Below, piece after piece: positions 23,105 to 31,021 of a stretch of 64,000 nucleotides of DNA (positions are counted from its first letter, which is position 1; each line of letters begins with the position of its first letter). The stretch covers positions 2,310,501 through 2,374,500 of the forward strand of contig NC_015385.1 in the NCBI RefSeq assembly GCF_000195275.1, in the 5' to 3' direction. The DNA is from Treponema succinifaciens DSM 2489 (GTDB lineage: Bacteria > Spirochaetota > Spirochaetia > Treponematales > Treponemataceae). A program made the position numbers and the translations under genes. Below the pieces are notes generated by a model. That model was not told where the DNA came from. It did not search any database and saw only the letters and a program-made list of their open reading frames with translations.

Positions 23105-25021
23105 GTCTTAATCCCTTAAATCAGGTCTATGTTTTTAATGGGCTCTTCCAGAGCTAAAGGTTGTCGTTCTTAACGACGAGTCTTAATCCCTTAAATCAGG
23201 TCTATGTTTTTAATGCATTCCCAACATACAATATCAGTCTCTCAAGAGACGTCTTAATCCCTTAAATCAGGTCTATGTTTTTAATTGACAAGGCTTTGAA
23301 ATTTCAAGGTCATGTATCAGACCGGCTGGTCTTAATCCCTTAAATCAGGTCTATGTTTTTAATATATTCATAATATAAAGATTTTCGGAGGTAAGAAGAT
23401 GGTCTTAATCCCTTAAATCAGGTCTATGTTTTTAATTTTCAACTTAGAAAGGGGAAAGGTTCCCTTTAGGGTATTATTGGTCTTAATCCTTAAATCAGGT
23501 CTATGTTTTTAACAAGACCAGTATTGCCTTGGGACTCTTACTCCAGTTCGTGAGTCTTAATCCCTTAAATCAGGTCTATGTTTTTAAAAAGAACCGAACC
23601 GCAGATTTTTAACTATCTCTGTCTTCATGTCTTAATCCCTTAAATCAGGTCTATGTTTTTAAAGAAAGCAAGAGGCGCAAACTCGACAAGAGATATAAAA
23701 ATGTCTTAATCCCTTAAATCAGGTCTATGTTTTTAATTGACAAGGCTTTGAAATTTCAAGGTCATGTATCAGACCGGCTGGTCTTAATCCCTTAAATCAG
23801 GTCTATGTTTTTAATATATTCATAATATAAAGATTTTCGGAGGTAAGAAGATGGTCTTAATCCCTTAAATCAGGTCTATGTTTTTAATTTTCAACTTAGA
23901 AAGGGGAAAGGTTCCCTTTAGGGTATTATTGGTCTTAATCCCTTAAATCAGGTCTATGTTTTTAACAAGACCAGTATTGCCTTGGGACTCTTACTCCAGT
24001 TCGTGAGTCTTAATCCCTTAAATCAGGTCTATGTTTTTAAAAAGAACCGAACCGCAGATTTTTAACTATCTCTGTCTTCATGTCTTAATCCCTTAAATCA
24101 GGTCTATGTTTTTAAAGAAAGCAAGAGGCGCAAACTCGACAAGAGATATAAAAATGTCTTAATCCCTTAAATCAGGTCTATGTTTTTAAACAGGAAAATC
24201 AACTTTGATTGCTATGCCGCATAAAAGCGGGTCTTAATCCCTTAAATCAGGTCTATGTTTTTAATTTTAGTCGCTCACCGTATAAGTGATTGGGAAAATT
24301 TGATGTCTTAATCCCTTAAATCAGGTCTATGTTTTTAATAAAACGACAGGGACATCAAAGGATGAGCTGACAAAAGTAAGTCTTAATCCCTTAAATCAGG
24401 TCTATGTTTTTAAAAGGTAAAGCGCGCTTTGACCTTGTTGAGCCGGAGTTTGAGTCTTAATCCCTTAAATCAGGTCTATGTTTTTAATCATATCTCTTAA
24501 TAGAGAGACAAAGCCTGTTGCGGAAAGCAAGTCTTAATCCCTTAAATCAGGTCTATGTTTTTAAGCGGGACAAGCCTCATGAATAAGAAGGAGCACGACG
24601 CCTACTGTCTTAATCCCTTAAATCAGGTCTATGTTTTTAATTATGGGAGGCAAGGAGTATAATATGAATGAAAAGTTGAATGTCTTAATCCCTTAAATCA
24701 GGTCTATGTTTTTAATTTGATGAATAAGAAGGAGCATGACGCTTATTTGCAGTGTCTTAATCCCTTAAATCAGGTCTATGTTTTTAATGATTATGGCATT
24801 CCCAGTATATCAGATTTCTCTTTCAAGAGGTCTTAATCCCTTAAATCAGGTCTATGTTTTTAACTTGTCGTGTTGAATGATAGCAAGAATATACATTTTG
24901 TAGATTCGGTCTTAATCCCTTAAATCAGGTCTATGTTTTTATCGCCCAGTTCGCGGAGGAAGATGATGGCACTGAATGTGTCTTTCGGTCTTAATCCCTT
25001 AAATCAGGTCTATGTTTTTAA
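23105..25021 (-). CRISPR. Type III CRISPR array: 26 repeats, 25 intact spacers
   Basis: Repeats of 34 nt start GTCTTAATCC and end TGTTTTTAA on the plus strand, with spacers of 37-46 nt. Starts: 23105, 23180, 23251, 23329, 23402, 23480, 23554, 23629, 23703, 23781, 23854, 23932, 24007, 24082, 24156, 24231, 24305, 24380, 24454, 24531, 24607, 24682, 24754, 24830, 24909 and 24988. The copies at 23480 and 24909 lack one base. The minus strand ends in AAGGGATTAAGAC, the usual 3' end of this repeat class, giving an ATTAAGAC 5' tag. Transcription is therefore on the minus strand, with the leader beside cas2 and the oldest spacers at the left. Six repeat-spacer units (23285-23736) are duplicated at 23737-24189. 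Confidence 0.98.
23285..24189. repeat. Tandem duplication of six CRISPR units
   Basis: 23285-23736 (452 bp) is repeated as 23737-24189 (453 bp). The six spacers are identical in order and sequence; the only difference found is one extra C in the repeat at 23932 relative to the copy at 23480. Confidence 0.95.
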
Positions 25022-25271
25022 CTACCGCTCACAATATCTTTTATTGCAAGGAATTGCAACAGGTGTTTCGCAGAGGCCATTTATGTTTGCTGCAATTCCG
25101 TGCATTTTTATTGCAAAAAGTATATTTTCAGTCTTTTTAATCATTCTAAATCCTTGTATCATAAATATTTATATTTTATTCGCAAACCTGAGCCTTTTTT
25201 GGCAGATTTTTATAAAAACGGAAGTCTGCGATTTTATGTCAAAGAGCGAATCTGCACGCCCGAATATTTTA
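25022..25271 (-). promoter_or_regulatory. CRISPR leader
   Basis: A 250-base AT-rich stretch between the newest repeat and the cas2 stop codon, with no credible gene. Position, composition and array orientation make it the leader, where the array promoter and adaptation signals should lie. An exact promoter could not be fixed. Confidence 0.7.
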
Positions 25272-25565
25272 TCATAGAATCACAAAATCCTCATCTGTTA
25301 TTTTATCGTCCTTCTCAATATTTTTGCCGAAAATCTGCTTTTTCTGAAAATCACGCTCGCATACTTCAAAAAAAAGTACAAAATCTTCCTCAATATCCAT
25401 CAGTTTTTCAAGCCGGCTTTTAAGCTGCCCGATTGTCTCATCGCTTGCAGTGCTTTCAAAGACAGACTTTTGCACCCGCCAGCCGTAGCTTTCAACGCAC
25501 TTTGAGATTTTTGCAAGCCGTTTTGTGTCGCGGATGTCGTAAACAATAAGCCAGTGCTTTTCCAT
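25272..25565 (-). CDS. cas2: Cas2 (second copy)
   Basis: 97-aa Cas2 endoribonuclease-fold protein. It begins with the family signature 'WLIVYDIRDTKRL', where the Asp at the end of the first strand is conserved, followed by 'YGWRVQKSVFES'. In the adaptation complex a Cas2 dimer bridges two Cas1 dimers. The start is placed at 25565: the 18-residue extension to 25619 overlaps the upstream cas2, and GAGG stands before this ATG. It differs strongly from the cas2 next to it, so this is not a recent duplicate. Confidence 0.9.
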   Translation of the reverse strand: MEKHWLIVYDIRDTKRLAKISKCVESYGWRVQKSVFESTASDETIGQLKSRLEKLMDIEEDFVLFFEVCERDFQKKQIFGKNIEKDDKITDEDFVIL

Positions 25566-25572
25566 TTTAACC

Positions 25573-25848
25573 TCACAGAATCTCAAAAGTCTTGGGAATA
25601 AAAATATTTCCGTTTCCAAGCGAAGTTGTTTTTGCGGCGCAGTCCTGGCACAAAGGATAAATCCGCAGACTGTCTTCCTTTTTATTGATGATTTTCAAAA
25701 GCGCGGACTTAAGCTCCTCAAGCTGCTCCCTTTCCATTTCGCACTCAAAAAACGAGAACTGAATGCGGATTCCAAAGTTTTCAAGTGTTTTTGCAACTTT
25801 ATTGAGACGCTTGGGATTTGAAACATCGTAGCTTATAAAATAAATCAT
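25573..25848 (-). CDS. cas2: Cas2 (first copy)
   Basis: 91-aa Cas2 beginning 'MIYFISYDVSNPKRL' (catalytic-strand Asp present) and continuing 'FGIRIQFSFFECEM'. The C-terminus includes a Cys pair ('LCQDC') absent from the second copy. It overlaps the end of cas1 by 4 bases (ATGA), so translation is coupled, and ends 7 bases before the second cas2. Either or both could partner Cas1. Confidence 0.93.
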   Translation of the reverse strand: MIYFISYDVSNPKRLNKVAKTLENFGIRIQFSFFECEMEREQLEELKSALLKIINKKEDSLRIYPLCQDCAAKTTSLGNGNIFIPKTFEIL

Positions 25849-26945
25849 TTGAAATAGTACGCCTTGTATTCTGTTTCTTCGCCGCAGATTACGCGCTTGT
25901 AATGCTGAACCTGCTGATAAATTATTTTTGTGTACGAAATTTTTTGCGCTGTCGGCGAATACAAAATCAGAGAATTCATTTTTGCCTCGAACGCGGAAAT
26001 CACTTTTTTGATTCCAGCTTTGGTAAGAAGGATTCCATACTTTGCAGGAGAATTCTCTTCATCTCCCAAATTTGAATCCGAATCGCCCTTTCCTTGTTCC
26101 AGCTCCAAAGGATAATCTTCGCTTTCGGCTGAAAATTCTTTTTTCTCAAAATCTTCGCTCTTTAATGTTCCAAGATTGAACAGCGAGCAGCAGACGGAAT
26201 CACAGACTGGCGAGCGGAATTCTTCCATCAAATCAAACACAAGGGCGGTCTTTCCGTAGTTCACGGCATGAAGGTTTCCGCAACAGGAATCCAAGCCCTG
26301 ACTTTCGATTGCGCTTTCCACGCGGTACATCAGAAGCGTGTACAGAAAACTTAAAACGGCGTTCACATTTGTACGCGGAGGATTTTTGCTTCTTGTCTTG
26401 AATTCCGCCCATTCATCCTGAAGATTGAATTTAAAGACCTCAAAATACTTTCTGGCGGCAAGACCTTCATATCCGCGGAGTTTTTCAATGTCATCTGTTT
26501 TTTCCGCATTGGAGAGCGTGTTCTTTACCGAGCTGATTGCGTTTTCAACCGCCTCGTTTTCATTTGAATTTTTCCGCTTGATCCGCTGCATAAAACTGAT
26601 TTCATTGCGGATTTTCCCAGAGACAATGCTTTTTGCAATTTCAAGCGACTTCTGCGGATTGTCAAGAATCCTAAACTGCTTCTGCCTGAGAAAAATATTT
26701 TTTCCGTCGCCAAAAGAAAGCTTGCCGTTAAAACGCCCGTTTGAAGAAAGAAAAGTCGTGCCGATTTTATATTTTGTAAGAAGACGCAATGCGTCCGCGC
26801 TGATAGAAACTTTTCCCACAAGAACCAGATGCTCGGTCTTGAACGGGAAAAGAATTGTGCTCGTTCCGTCCGGCTGAGAAAAAACGATAGTCTCGTCTTT
26901 TTTAGAAAGTTTTCCGTAATCTGAAAGAATGTAAATTTCTGACAT
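25845..26945 (-). CDS. cas1: Cas1 integrase
   Basis: 366-aa Cas1, the metal-dependent integrase that inserts new spacers at the leader end. Expected active-site residues are visible: Glu in 'RGYEGLAARKYF', His in 'GNLHAVNYGK' and Asp/Glu in 'VFDLMEEFR'. An acidic insert (about residues 268-300) is unusual. The start is the ATG at 26945, with GGAG six bases upstream; the longer frame to 27014 overlaps the preceding gene. The 48 bases covering its ribosome site and first 11-12 codons recur exactly at 27941-27988. Confidence 0.95.
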   Translation of the reverse strand: MSEIYILSDYGKLSKKDETIVFSQPDGTSTILFPFKTEHLVLVGKVSISADALRLLTKYKIGTTFLSSNGRFNGKLSFGDGKNIFLRQKQFRILDNPQKSLEIAKSIVSGKIRNEISFMQRIKRKNSNENEAVENAISSVKNTLSNAEKTDDIEKLRGYEGLAARKYFEVFKFNLQDEWAEFKTRSKNPPRTNVNAVLSFLYTLLMYRVESAIESQGLDSCCGNLHAVNYGKTALVFDLMEEFRSPVCDSVCCSLFNLGTLKSEDFEKKEFSAESEDYPLELEQGKGDSDSNLGDEENSPAKYGILLTKAGIKKVISAFEAKMNSLILYSPTAQKISYTKIIYQQVQHYKRVICGEETEYKAYYFK

Positions 26946-26957
26946 TTTTGCTCCGAA
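26910..26957. repeat. 48-bp direct repeat, cas1-proximal copy
   Basis: Identical over 48 bases to 27941-27988. This copy contains the functional ribosome site, start codon and first codons of cas1. Confidence 0.95.
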
Positions 26958-26968
26958 AATTTCTTTTG

Positions 26969-27184
26969 TCAGCCATTCATCATCTGATACACATAAACCC
27001 AGCCTTCCTGCCAAAGTTTTGAAGATTCACGGCTTAAAGTCTCGTATGCAGCTGAATTATAAAATTTTAAAATAGATTCATTAAGAGAAAGATTTTCTTT
27101 TCGTGCCAGTTCAGAGCAGATTTTAGACACCTTGCCCGGAATAAAGAGATGGACATTTTTTTGCGTAACTTTAGGACGAATCAT
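26969..27184 (-). CDS. Small RHH-like partner of the DUF3990 protein
   Basis: 71 aa from the ATG at 27184, with GAGGAGGTG at ideal spacing. The core 'SLNESILKFYNSAAYETLSRESSKLWQEGWVYVYQMM' resembles the small proteins regularly encoded with DUF3990 genes; the N-terminal half looks like a ribbon-helix-helix protein, as in many antitoxins. It overlaps the stop of the DUF3990 gene by 4 bases (ATGA) and ends 23 bases before cas1. Antitoxin or operon-autoregulator function is inferred. Confidence 0.55.
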   Translation of the reverse strand: MIRPKVTQKNVHLFIPGKVSKICSELARKENLSLNESILKFYNSAAYETLSRESSKLWQEGWVYVYQMMNG

Positions 27185-27672
27185 TGAAACACCTCCTCTG
27201 ATTTTATGAATTCCAGATAGTTCAAAGATTTTTCTGTATGAAAACAAATCTGGTCAACATACTTCCAAGCAATCAACTCGTCAAGCAGTTCTTTTTTGCT
27301 TAAAAAACCATCTTCGTATAAGTTCAGGCTTGCATAGACATTATCATTTGCCACTGCCCCCATCACAACATCATAATCATAAACAAAATGAATGTCCTGA
27401 CGGTTCGCCATTACAAAGTCCAGCCATTCCTCATCAGCCTTAGGAAACACTTTTGATTTAATTTTTGCAGTTTTGAAAATTTCATTATCCACTTCAAATG
27501 CGGATACGACGGCTTTTTCATAATGAAATCTGTCTTTTTTTATCAAAGACCATTTTTTTGCCTGATTAAAACTTGTTGTTGTATAAAAACCATTTCCAAA
27601 ATCCATTGCGCGGCTTGGTTCTAAAATTCTCGGGCAAGAAACTTCTAAAAAACCGCCATGATATATTTTCAT
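27181..27672 (-). CDS. DUF3990 protein (ADP-ribosyltransferase-like, putative toxin)
   Basis: 163 aa. 'MKIYHGGFLEVSCPRIL', then 'MDFGNGFYTTTSFNQAKKWS', is diagnostic of DUF3990. The H-G, G-x-G-F-Y-T-T and later acidic pattern resembles the NAD-binding H-Y-[EDQ] ADP-ribosyltransferase fold, so a nucleic-acid or protein-modifying toxin is plausible but unproven. Its ATG overlaps the DUF3791 stop by one base (TAATG) and its stop overlaps the next gene's start. This three-gene arrangement occurs in many gut anaerobes; here it lies inside a cas operon. Confidence 0.75.
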   Translation of the reverse strand: MKIYHGGFLEVSCPRILEPSRAMDFGNGFYTTTSFNQAKKWSLIKKDRFHYEKAVVSAFEVDNEIFKTAKIKSKVFPKADEEWLDFVMANRQDIHFVYDYDVVMGAVANDNVYASLNLYEDGFLSKKELLDELIAWKYVDQICFHTEKSLNYLEFIKSEEVFQ

Positions 27673-27890
27673 TATTCGCCCTCTGTTTTTATGAAATCTT
27701 CAATTGTTTCAATTATATAGGCTTTTCCCTGTGTATGCAGAATATCGTAATGCTCGCCAAGAAAATCCAGAACTTTTTTCTGGGAAAATAAATTCGCAAC
27801 ATCCCGCCCGTTAAGATTTTTTTCAGCGGCATATTCTTCAATGCACCAAGATAGAAATTCTGCTTTTTTCTGAAACAATTCATCGCTCAT
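27672..27890 (-). CDS. DUF3791 protein
   Basis: 72 aa ending 'VLDFLGEHYDILHTQGKAYIIETIEDFI', the conserved core of DUF3791. Members occur next to DUF3990 genes and are presumed antitoxin-like partners; the molecular role is unknown. Its ATG overlaps the stop (ATGA) of a 29-codon chimeric ORF that begins with the duplicated cas1 start, so translation may be coupled to that remnant. Confidence 0.75.
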   Translation of the reverse strand: MSDELFQKKAEFLSWCIEEYAAEKNLNGRDVANLFSQKKVLDFLGEHYDILHTQGKAYIIETIEDFIKTEGE

Positions 27891-27976
27891 GACATCCGCC
27901 CTAGAATAGAAATTGTATCATGATTTTTATTTTTTTTCATTTTTCCGTAATCTGAAAGAATGTAAATTTCTGACAT
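27887..27976 (-). pseudogene. Truncated cas1 5' remnant (29 codons)
   Basis: It starts at the second copy of the cas1 initiation region with the same GGAG site. The first 12 residues (MSEIYILSDYGK) are identical to Cas1, then the frame continues into unrelated sequence and stops at 27887, overlapping the DUF3791 start. It probably is the original cas1 start that was separated from its gene when the DUF3990 module was inserted. Confidence 0.75.
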
Positions 27977-27988
27977 TTTTGCTCCGAA
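27941..27988. repeat. 48-bp direct repeat, csx20-proximal copy
   Basis: Exact copy of 26910-26957, lying 6 bases beyond the csx20 stop codon. The two copies bracket the DUF3791/DUF3990/RHH-like genes with a 1031-bp period. Confidence 0.95.
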
Positions 27989-27993
27989 GTTTT

Positions 27994-28383
27994 TTATTCA
28001 AAATACTGATACTTTTTGAAACAGACATGCTCAAAAACATATTCGCGGCGGACTGTTTCCCCGCTGCGGGATTCTTTTGCAACGCGCCGGGTTGTGGCAT
28101 AGAGCGGAACAAGACCGTTTTTTAAGGCAAAATCCACAAGCGTGAAAGTCGAGCCGAATTCACCTTGAATTATGAACAAATCGCCTGGAGCAGACTCACC
28201 TTTAAGCCAGGAAACAACAGACCCAACAACTTCCTCATTGGACTTTTCCGGCGGAATCTGTGCCCAGAGTTCCGCAAGATTTTTTTCCGGGTAAACAACT
28301 TCTATGGAATTGAATTTTTCACCAAGCTCGGCAAGCTGCTTTTGGGTGAGGACGTGGTTTAGAAGACAAAATGTTCTGGGCAT
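27994..28383 (-). CDS. csx20: Csx20 family, predicted ring nuclease
   Basis: 129 aa. 'FCLLNHVLTQKQLAEL', then 'LAELWAQIPPE', then 'GDLFIIQGEFGSTFTLVDFALKNGLVPLYATTRR' and the ending 'HVCFKKYQY' closely follow the Csx20 pattern. Csx20 belongs to the CARF-related group predicted to degrade cyclic oligoadenylates and so switch off type III signalling; activity is not shown by the sequence itself. It starts 11 bases after card1 stops, so effector and off-switch are co-expressed. Confidence 0.85.
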   Translation of the reverse strand: MPRTFCLLNHVLTQKQLAELGEKFNSIEVVYPEKNLAELWAQIPPEKSNEEVVGSVVSWLKGESAPGDLFIIQGEFGSTFTLVDFALKNGLVPLYATTRRVAKESRSGETVRREYVFEHVCFKKYQYFE

Positions 28384-28394
28384 GTGGACGGTTC

Positions 28395-29516
28395 CTAAAG
28401 TTGTGTTCCATCTTTTATATCAATGCCAAATTCTTTAGCACGATTTAAAGGAGTTTCTTTTTCTATTATGCTTTTTGTATACAAATGCTGTTTTACGTAC
28501 AAGCCAAATTTAGACTTGATTATGGCTTGAAGTTTATACAAAGCATCGTTTAAAACCCTATTGCCTTCATTGCCGTCCACAAAACTTTTACATTCAATTA
28601 CATGAAGCTTGTTATCCTTATCCAAATAAATTACATCAAGTTCATTTTTATCATTTCCTTTTTGAATTGTAACGTTCAAGGCAACATTTTTTTCATCTAC
28701 ATTGTGATATTCATTACAGATTTTCTGATAAACATATTCTTCAAACCAGCCACCTGTTATATACCGAATATGCTTGTGTTCAATTCTTGAAACATCAAAT
28801 CCAAAAATCTGCAAGATTTTTATCATATTCTCTTTTGTTGCAGCAGGATGATTTATGGCTATGAATTTTTCTTCTTCTATTTGAGTGAAATCCAAAAAGT
28901 CTTTTCTCTTATAAACATTATTAAAATATGAATTATTTTGAAGGGCTATCATTCCTTTTATTAACTCACGGTTATCAGCAACGCACAAATCATAAACAGT
29001 TTTGTTATAATTCCAGTCTTTTACACATTCGTTATCATACTTATAAGAAATTCCATGAGCATCCAGATATTCCTTTAAAGAAAGTACTTCAAACATATCA
29101 TATTTTTGTTTATTTGGATAAAGTTCCTGAAGTTCTTTTCCAATCGGTTGATAAAAAATTTCCGTATTTGGCTTATTGTTGAAAAAATCAAATGCAGCCA
29201 AAGACATAATTTTTGTTCCGCCTGTGATATTTACAATTATATTTTTATATTCATTATCTCTAAAATAATCAGTTAGAATATTCTCTGTTTTTGAAATATC
29301 ATTTCCATCAGTATGAATTGTTTCCCATTCCACAAAAGAATCAGAAAAATGCAATGCATTTTTTATAAACAATGACTTTTCTTTTTGCTCCATTTCTTTT
29401 GTAGAAACAAGCAGGATTTTCATAGGCGTTTGCTTTTTATTGAAATACCATTTTATAAACTGAACATTTGGAATTGTCTGCTCACTGACCAAATTTACAA
29501 GAATTGTCTCTTTCAT
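28395..29516 (-). CDS. card1: Card1, cA4-activated CARF/REase nuclease
   Basis: 373 aa. The N-terminal CARF domain (about 1-150) contains 'NLVSEQT' (S11) and 'NITGGTKIMS' (96-105), which form the cyclic tetra-adenylate pocket. The C-terminal PD-(D/E)XK domain carries D294 in 'NELDVIYLD', E308 and K310 in 'HVIECKSF'. Length and residue numbers agree with the Treponema succinifaciens Card1 described in 2021, reported to cut ssRNA and ssDNA when cA4 made by Cas10 is bound and to provide immunity through dormancy. GGAGG precedes the ATG. No Csm6 is present, so Card1 is the main characterised ancillary effector here. Confidence 0.95.
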   Translation of the reverse strand: MKETILVNLVSEQTIPNVQFIKWYFNKKQTPMKILLVSTKEMEQKEKSLFIKNALHFSDSFVEWETIHTDGNDISKTENILTDYFRDNEYKNIIVNITGGTKIMSLAAFDFFNNKPNTEIFYQPIGKELQELYPNKQKYDMFEVLSLKEYLDAHGISYKYDNECVKDWNYNKTVYDLCVADNRELIKGMIALQNNSYFNNVYKRKDFLDFTQIEEEKFIAINHPAATKENMIKILQIFGFDVSRIEHKHIRYITGGWFEEYVYQKICNEYHNVDEKNVALNVTIQKGNDKNELDVIYLDKDNKLHVIECKSFVDGNEGNRVLNDALYKLQAIIKSKFGLYVKQHLYTKSIIEKETPLNRAKEFGIDIKDGTQL

Positions 29517-29528
29517 TTTTTCCTCCTG

Positions 29529-31001
29529 CTATTCCACAATCTCCCAAGTTCCTTTTTTGTCAGAACCGAGGCGCCTTATTTTGCCTTCATTTTTTAATTT
29601 TGCCATATTCCATTCCACGCCGCGCAACGTAAGCCCCGTAACCGCCGCAAGCCGCCTCTGAGTGATTTTCGGATTTTCCCTGATTGCATCAAGAATCTTT
29701 TCTTCGGCGGAAATATTTTCACCACAGTTTTCACCACAGTTTTCACCACAGTTTTCACCACAGTTGATTTGTTTTCCATCATTCATATTTTTATCAAAAT
29801 TTTGCACATCAGCATTTTCGCCCATTTCTCCAAGCGGAACTACAATTCTGAACATATCGCCGTCTATAAATTCCGGGCGTATATTTTTGCCTGAATACAA
29901 CGGAACAAATTTATTCAATTTTATAAAGCCAGAACCAAGTTCTTCTGAATAAGTTATTTCTCGGAAAACTTTTGAGATGCACGGATTTTTTGGAAAAGGC
30001 TCAATATTTTCCGGAGTAAGCTTTCCTTTATTTTGAGCCTTGTTCGGATTTTCAACATACATTCTGTCTTTTTCAATTACAAACTTTGAAATGCGTCCGC
30101 TTGTAAATTCACGGTGAATCAGGCAATTTACAATCATTTCGCGGCAGATATTTGAACGCAGGCTGATGCTCTGCATATTTTCATCCAAATAAAATTTATC
30201 AGAAGTATGCTTTTTGGCGAACTGCATAAGCAGGTCAACACTGTCAATCAGATTCGTCTGAATAATCTCGCGGTCATCATATCGGTCTGTGTCGATTTTT
30301 CTGCAAAGCGCATCTGTCCAGTATGTCGGACAAATATCCTGAATCACTTCATCCTGACCAAACAGAAGAGCCGCGGCAAGAGTAAGACCATCCTCATTTG
30401 TAGCATAATCATGTGTGTAAAGCCCGGTAGACTTCAAAAGCTGCATATTGTCCATTTTCATCCACGAATGATTTGAATTTCTGTTGTATGCGAGCTGCCT
30501 TGCTTTTTGAAAAACATCTTCCCGCAAATTTTCAAGCTTAAGATATGGAAAAACACGGCGTTCTGTAAAAATATTCTGCTTTCTGATATACATCTCGGCA
30601 ATTTTGTCTGTAGAAGTAACAACGATGTCGCTGTCGCCTTGCCGGTCATAAACTTTTCCCTTAAAACTGTAAACTTGAGAAGCGTTCGGAACATAAACCC
30701 AAAGAACAATTTTTTCATCTACAGAAATCGGTTCAATAGTTGCCGTGCAGACTGGATTAAAAAGAGAAGGATTATTAAGGCAGTTTATAAAATTCCTAGT
30801 TAAATCACGCACAGCATTTTCCGGCACGCCTTCAATATTTCCGTCATCATCAACACCAAGAAAAATATCTCCGCCAAAACGGTTCAAGAATGAGCAGACA
30901 GTTTCATAAACATCAGAATGAATCCCATTTCCGCAACGCTTGAATTCTTGGGTAACTGTTTCGCCGAGCTTTATTTTTTTTAGAATTGTGTTTGGAGTCA
31001 T
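29529..31001 (-). CDS. Schlafen/AlbA_2-type ATP-binding protein inside the csm operon
   Basis: 490 aa. Domain order: AlbA_2 (Schlafen-like, divergent AAA_4) at about 10-130 ('ETVTQEFKR', 'RFGGDIFLGVDDDGNIEGV'); an HATPase_c_4-like region at about 280-395 ('REMIVNCLIHREFTSGRISKF', 'GSGFIKLNKF'); then a tandem 4-residue repeat GENC (about 416-432) and a C-terminal winged HTH ('ITQRRLAAVTGLTLRGVEWNMAKL'). Such proteins are usually transcription regulators, while Schlafen domains in animals cleave tRNA. It sits between csm5 (20-base gap) and card1 (12-base gap), so co-expression is expected. No CARF domain is visible, so direct cOA control cannot be claimed. Confidence 0.8.
   Translation of the reverse strand: MTPNTILKKIKLGETVTQEFKRCGNGIHSDVYETVCSFLNRFGGDIFLGVDDDGNIEGVPENAVRDLTRNFINCLNNPSLFNPVCTATIEPISVDEKIVLWVYVPNASQVYSFKGKVYDRQGDSDIVVTSTDKIAEMYIRKQNIFTERRVFPYLKLENLREDVFQKARQLAYNRNSNHSWMKMDNMQLLKSTGLYTHDYATNEDGLTLAAALLFGQDEVIQDICPTYWTDALCRKIDTDRYDDREIIQTNLIDSVDLLMQFAKKHTSDKFYLDENMQSISLRSNICREMIVNCLIHREFTSGRISKFVIEKDRMYVENPNKAQNKGKLTPENIEPFPKNPCISKVFREITYSEELGSGFIKLNKFVPLYSGKNIRPEFIDGDMFRIVVPLGEMGENADVQNFDKNMNDGKQINCGENCGENCGENCGENISAEEKILDAIRENPKITQRRLAAVTGLTLRGVEWNMAKLKNEGKIRRLGSDKKGTWEIVE
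29719..29766. repeat. In-frame 12-bp tandem repeat (four copies)
   Basis: TTTTCACCACAG repeated four times, encoding GENC units in the Schlafen-type protein just before its HTH. Because each unit is a multiple of three, copy-number change would lengthen or shorten the linker without a frameshift. Confidence 0.85.
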
Positions 31002-31021
31002 GGTTTATTCCTTTCTGAAAG

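Noticed and set aside
25022-25271. Small open frames in the leader on the plus strand
   Set aside because: They run into the array or the antisense of cas2 and have no initiation signals.
28395-29516. Csm6 as the name of the CARF effector
   Set aside because: The C-terminal domain is PD-(D/E)XK (D294, E308, K310), not HEPN; it is Card1.
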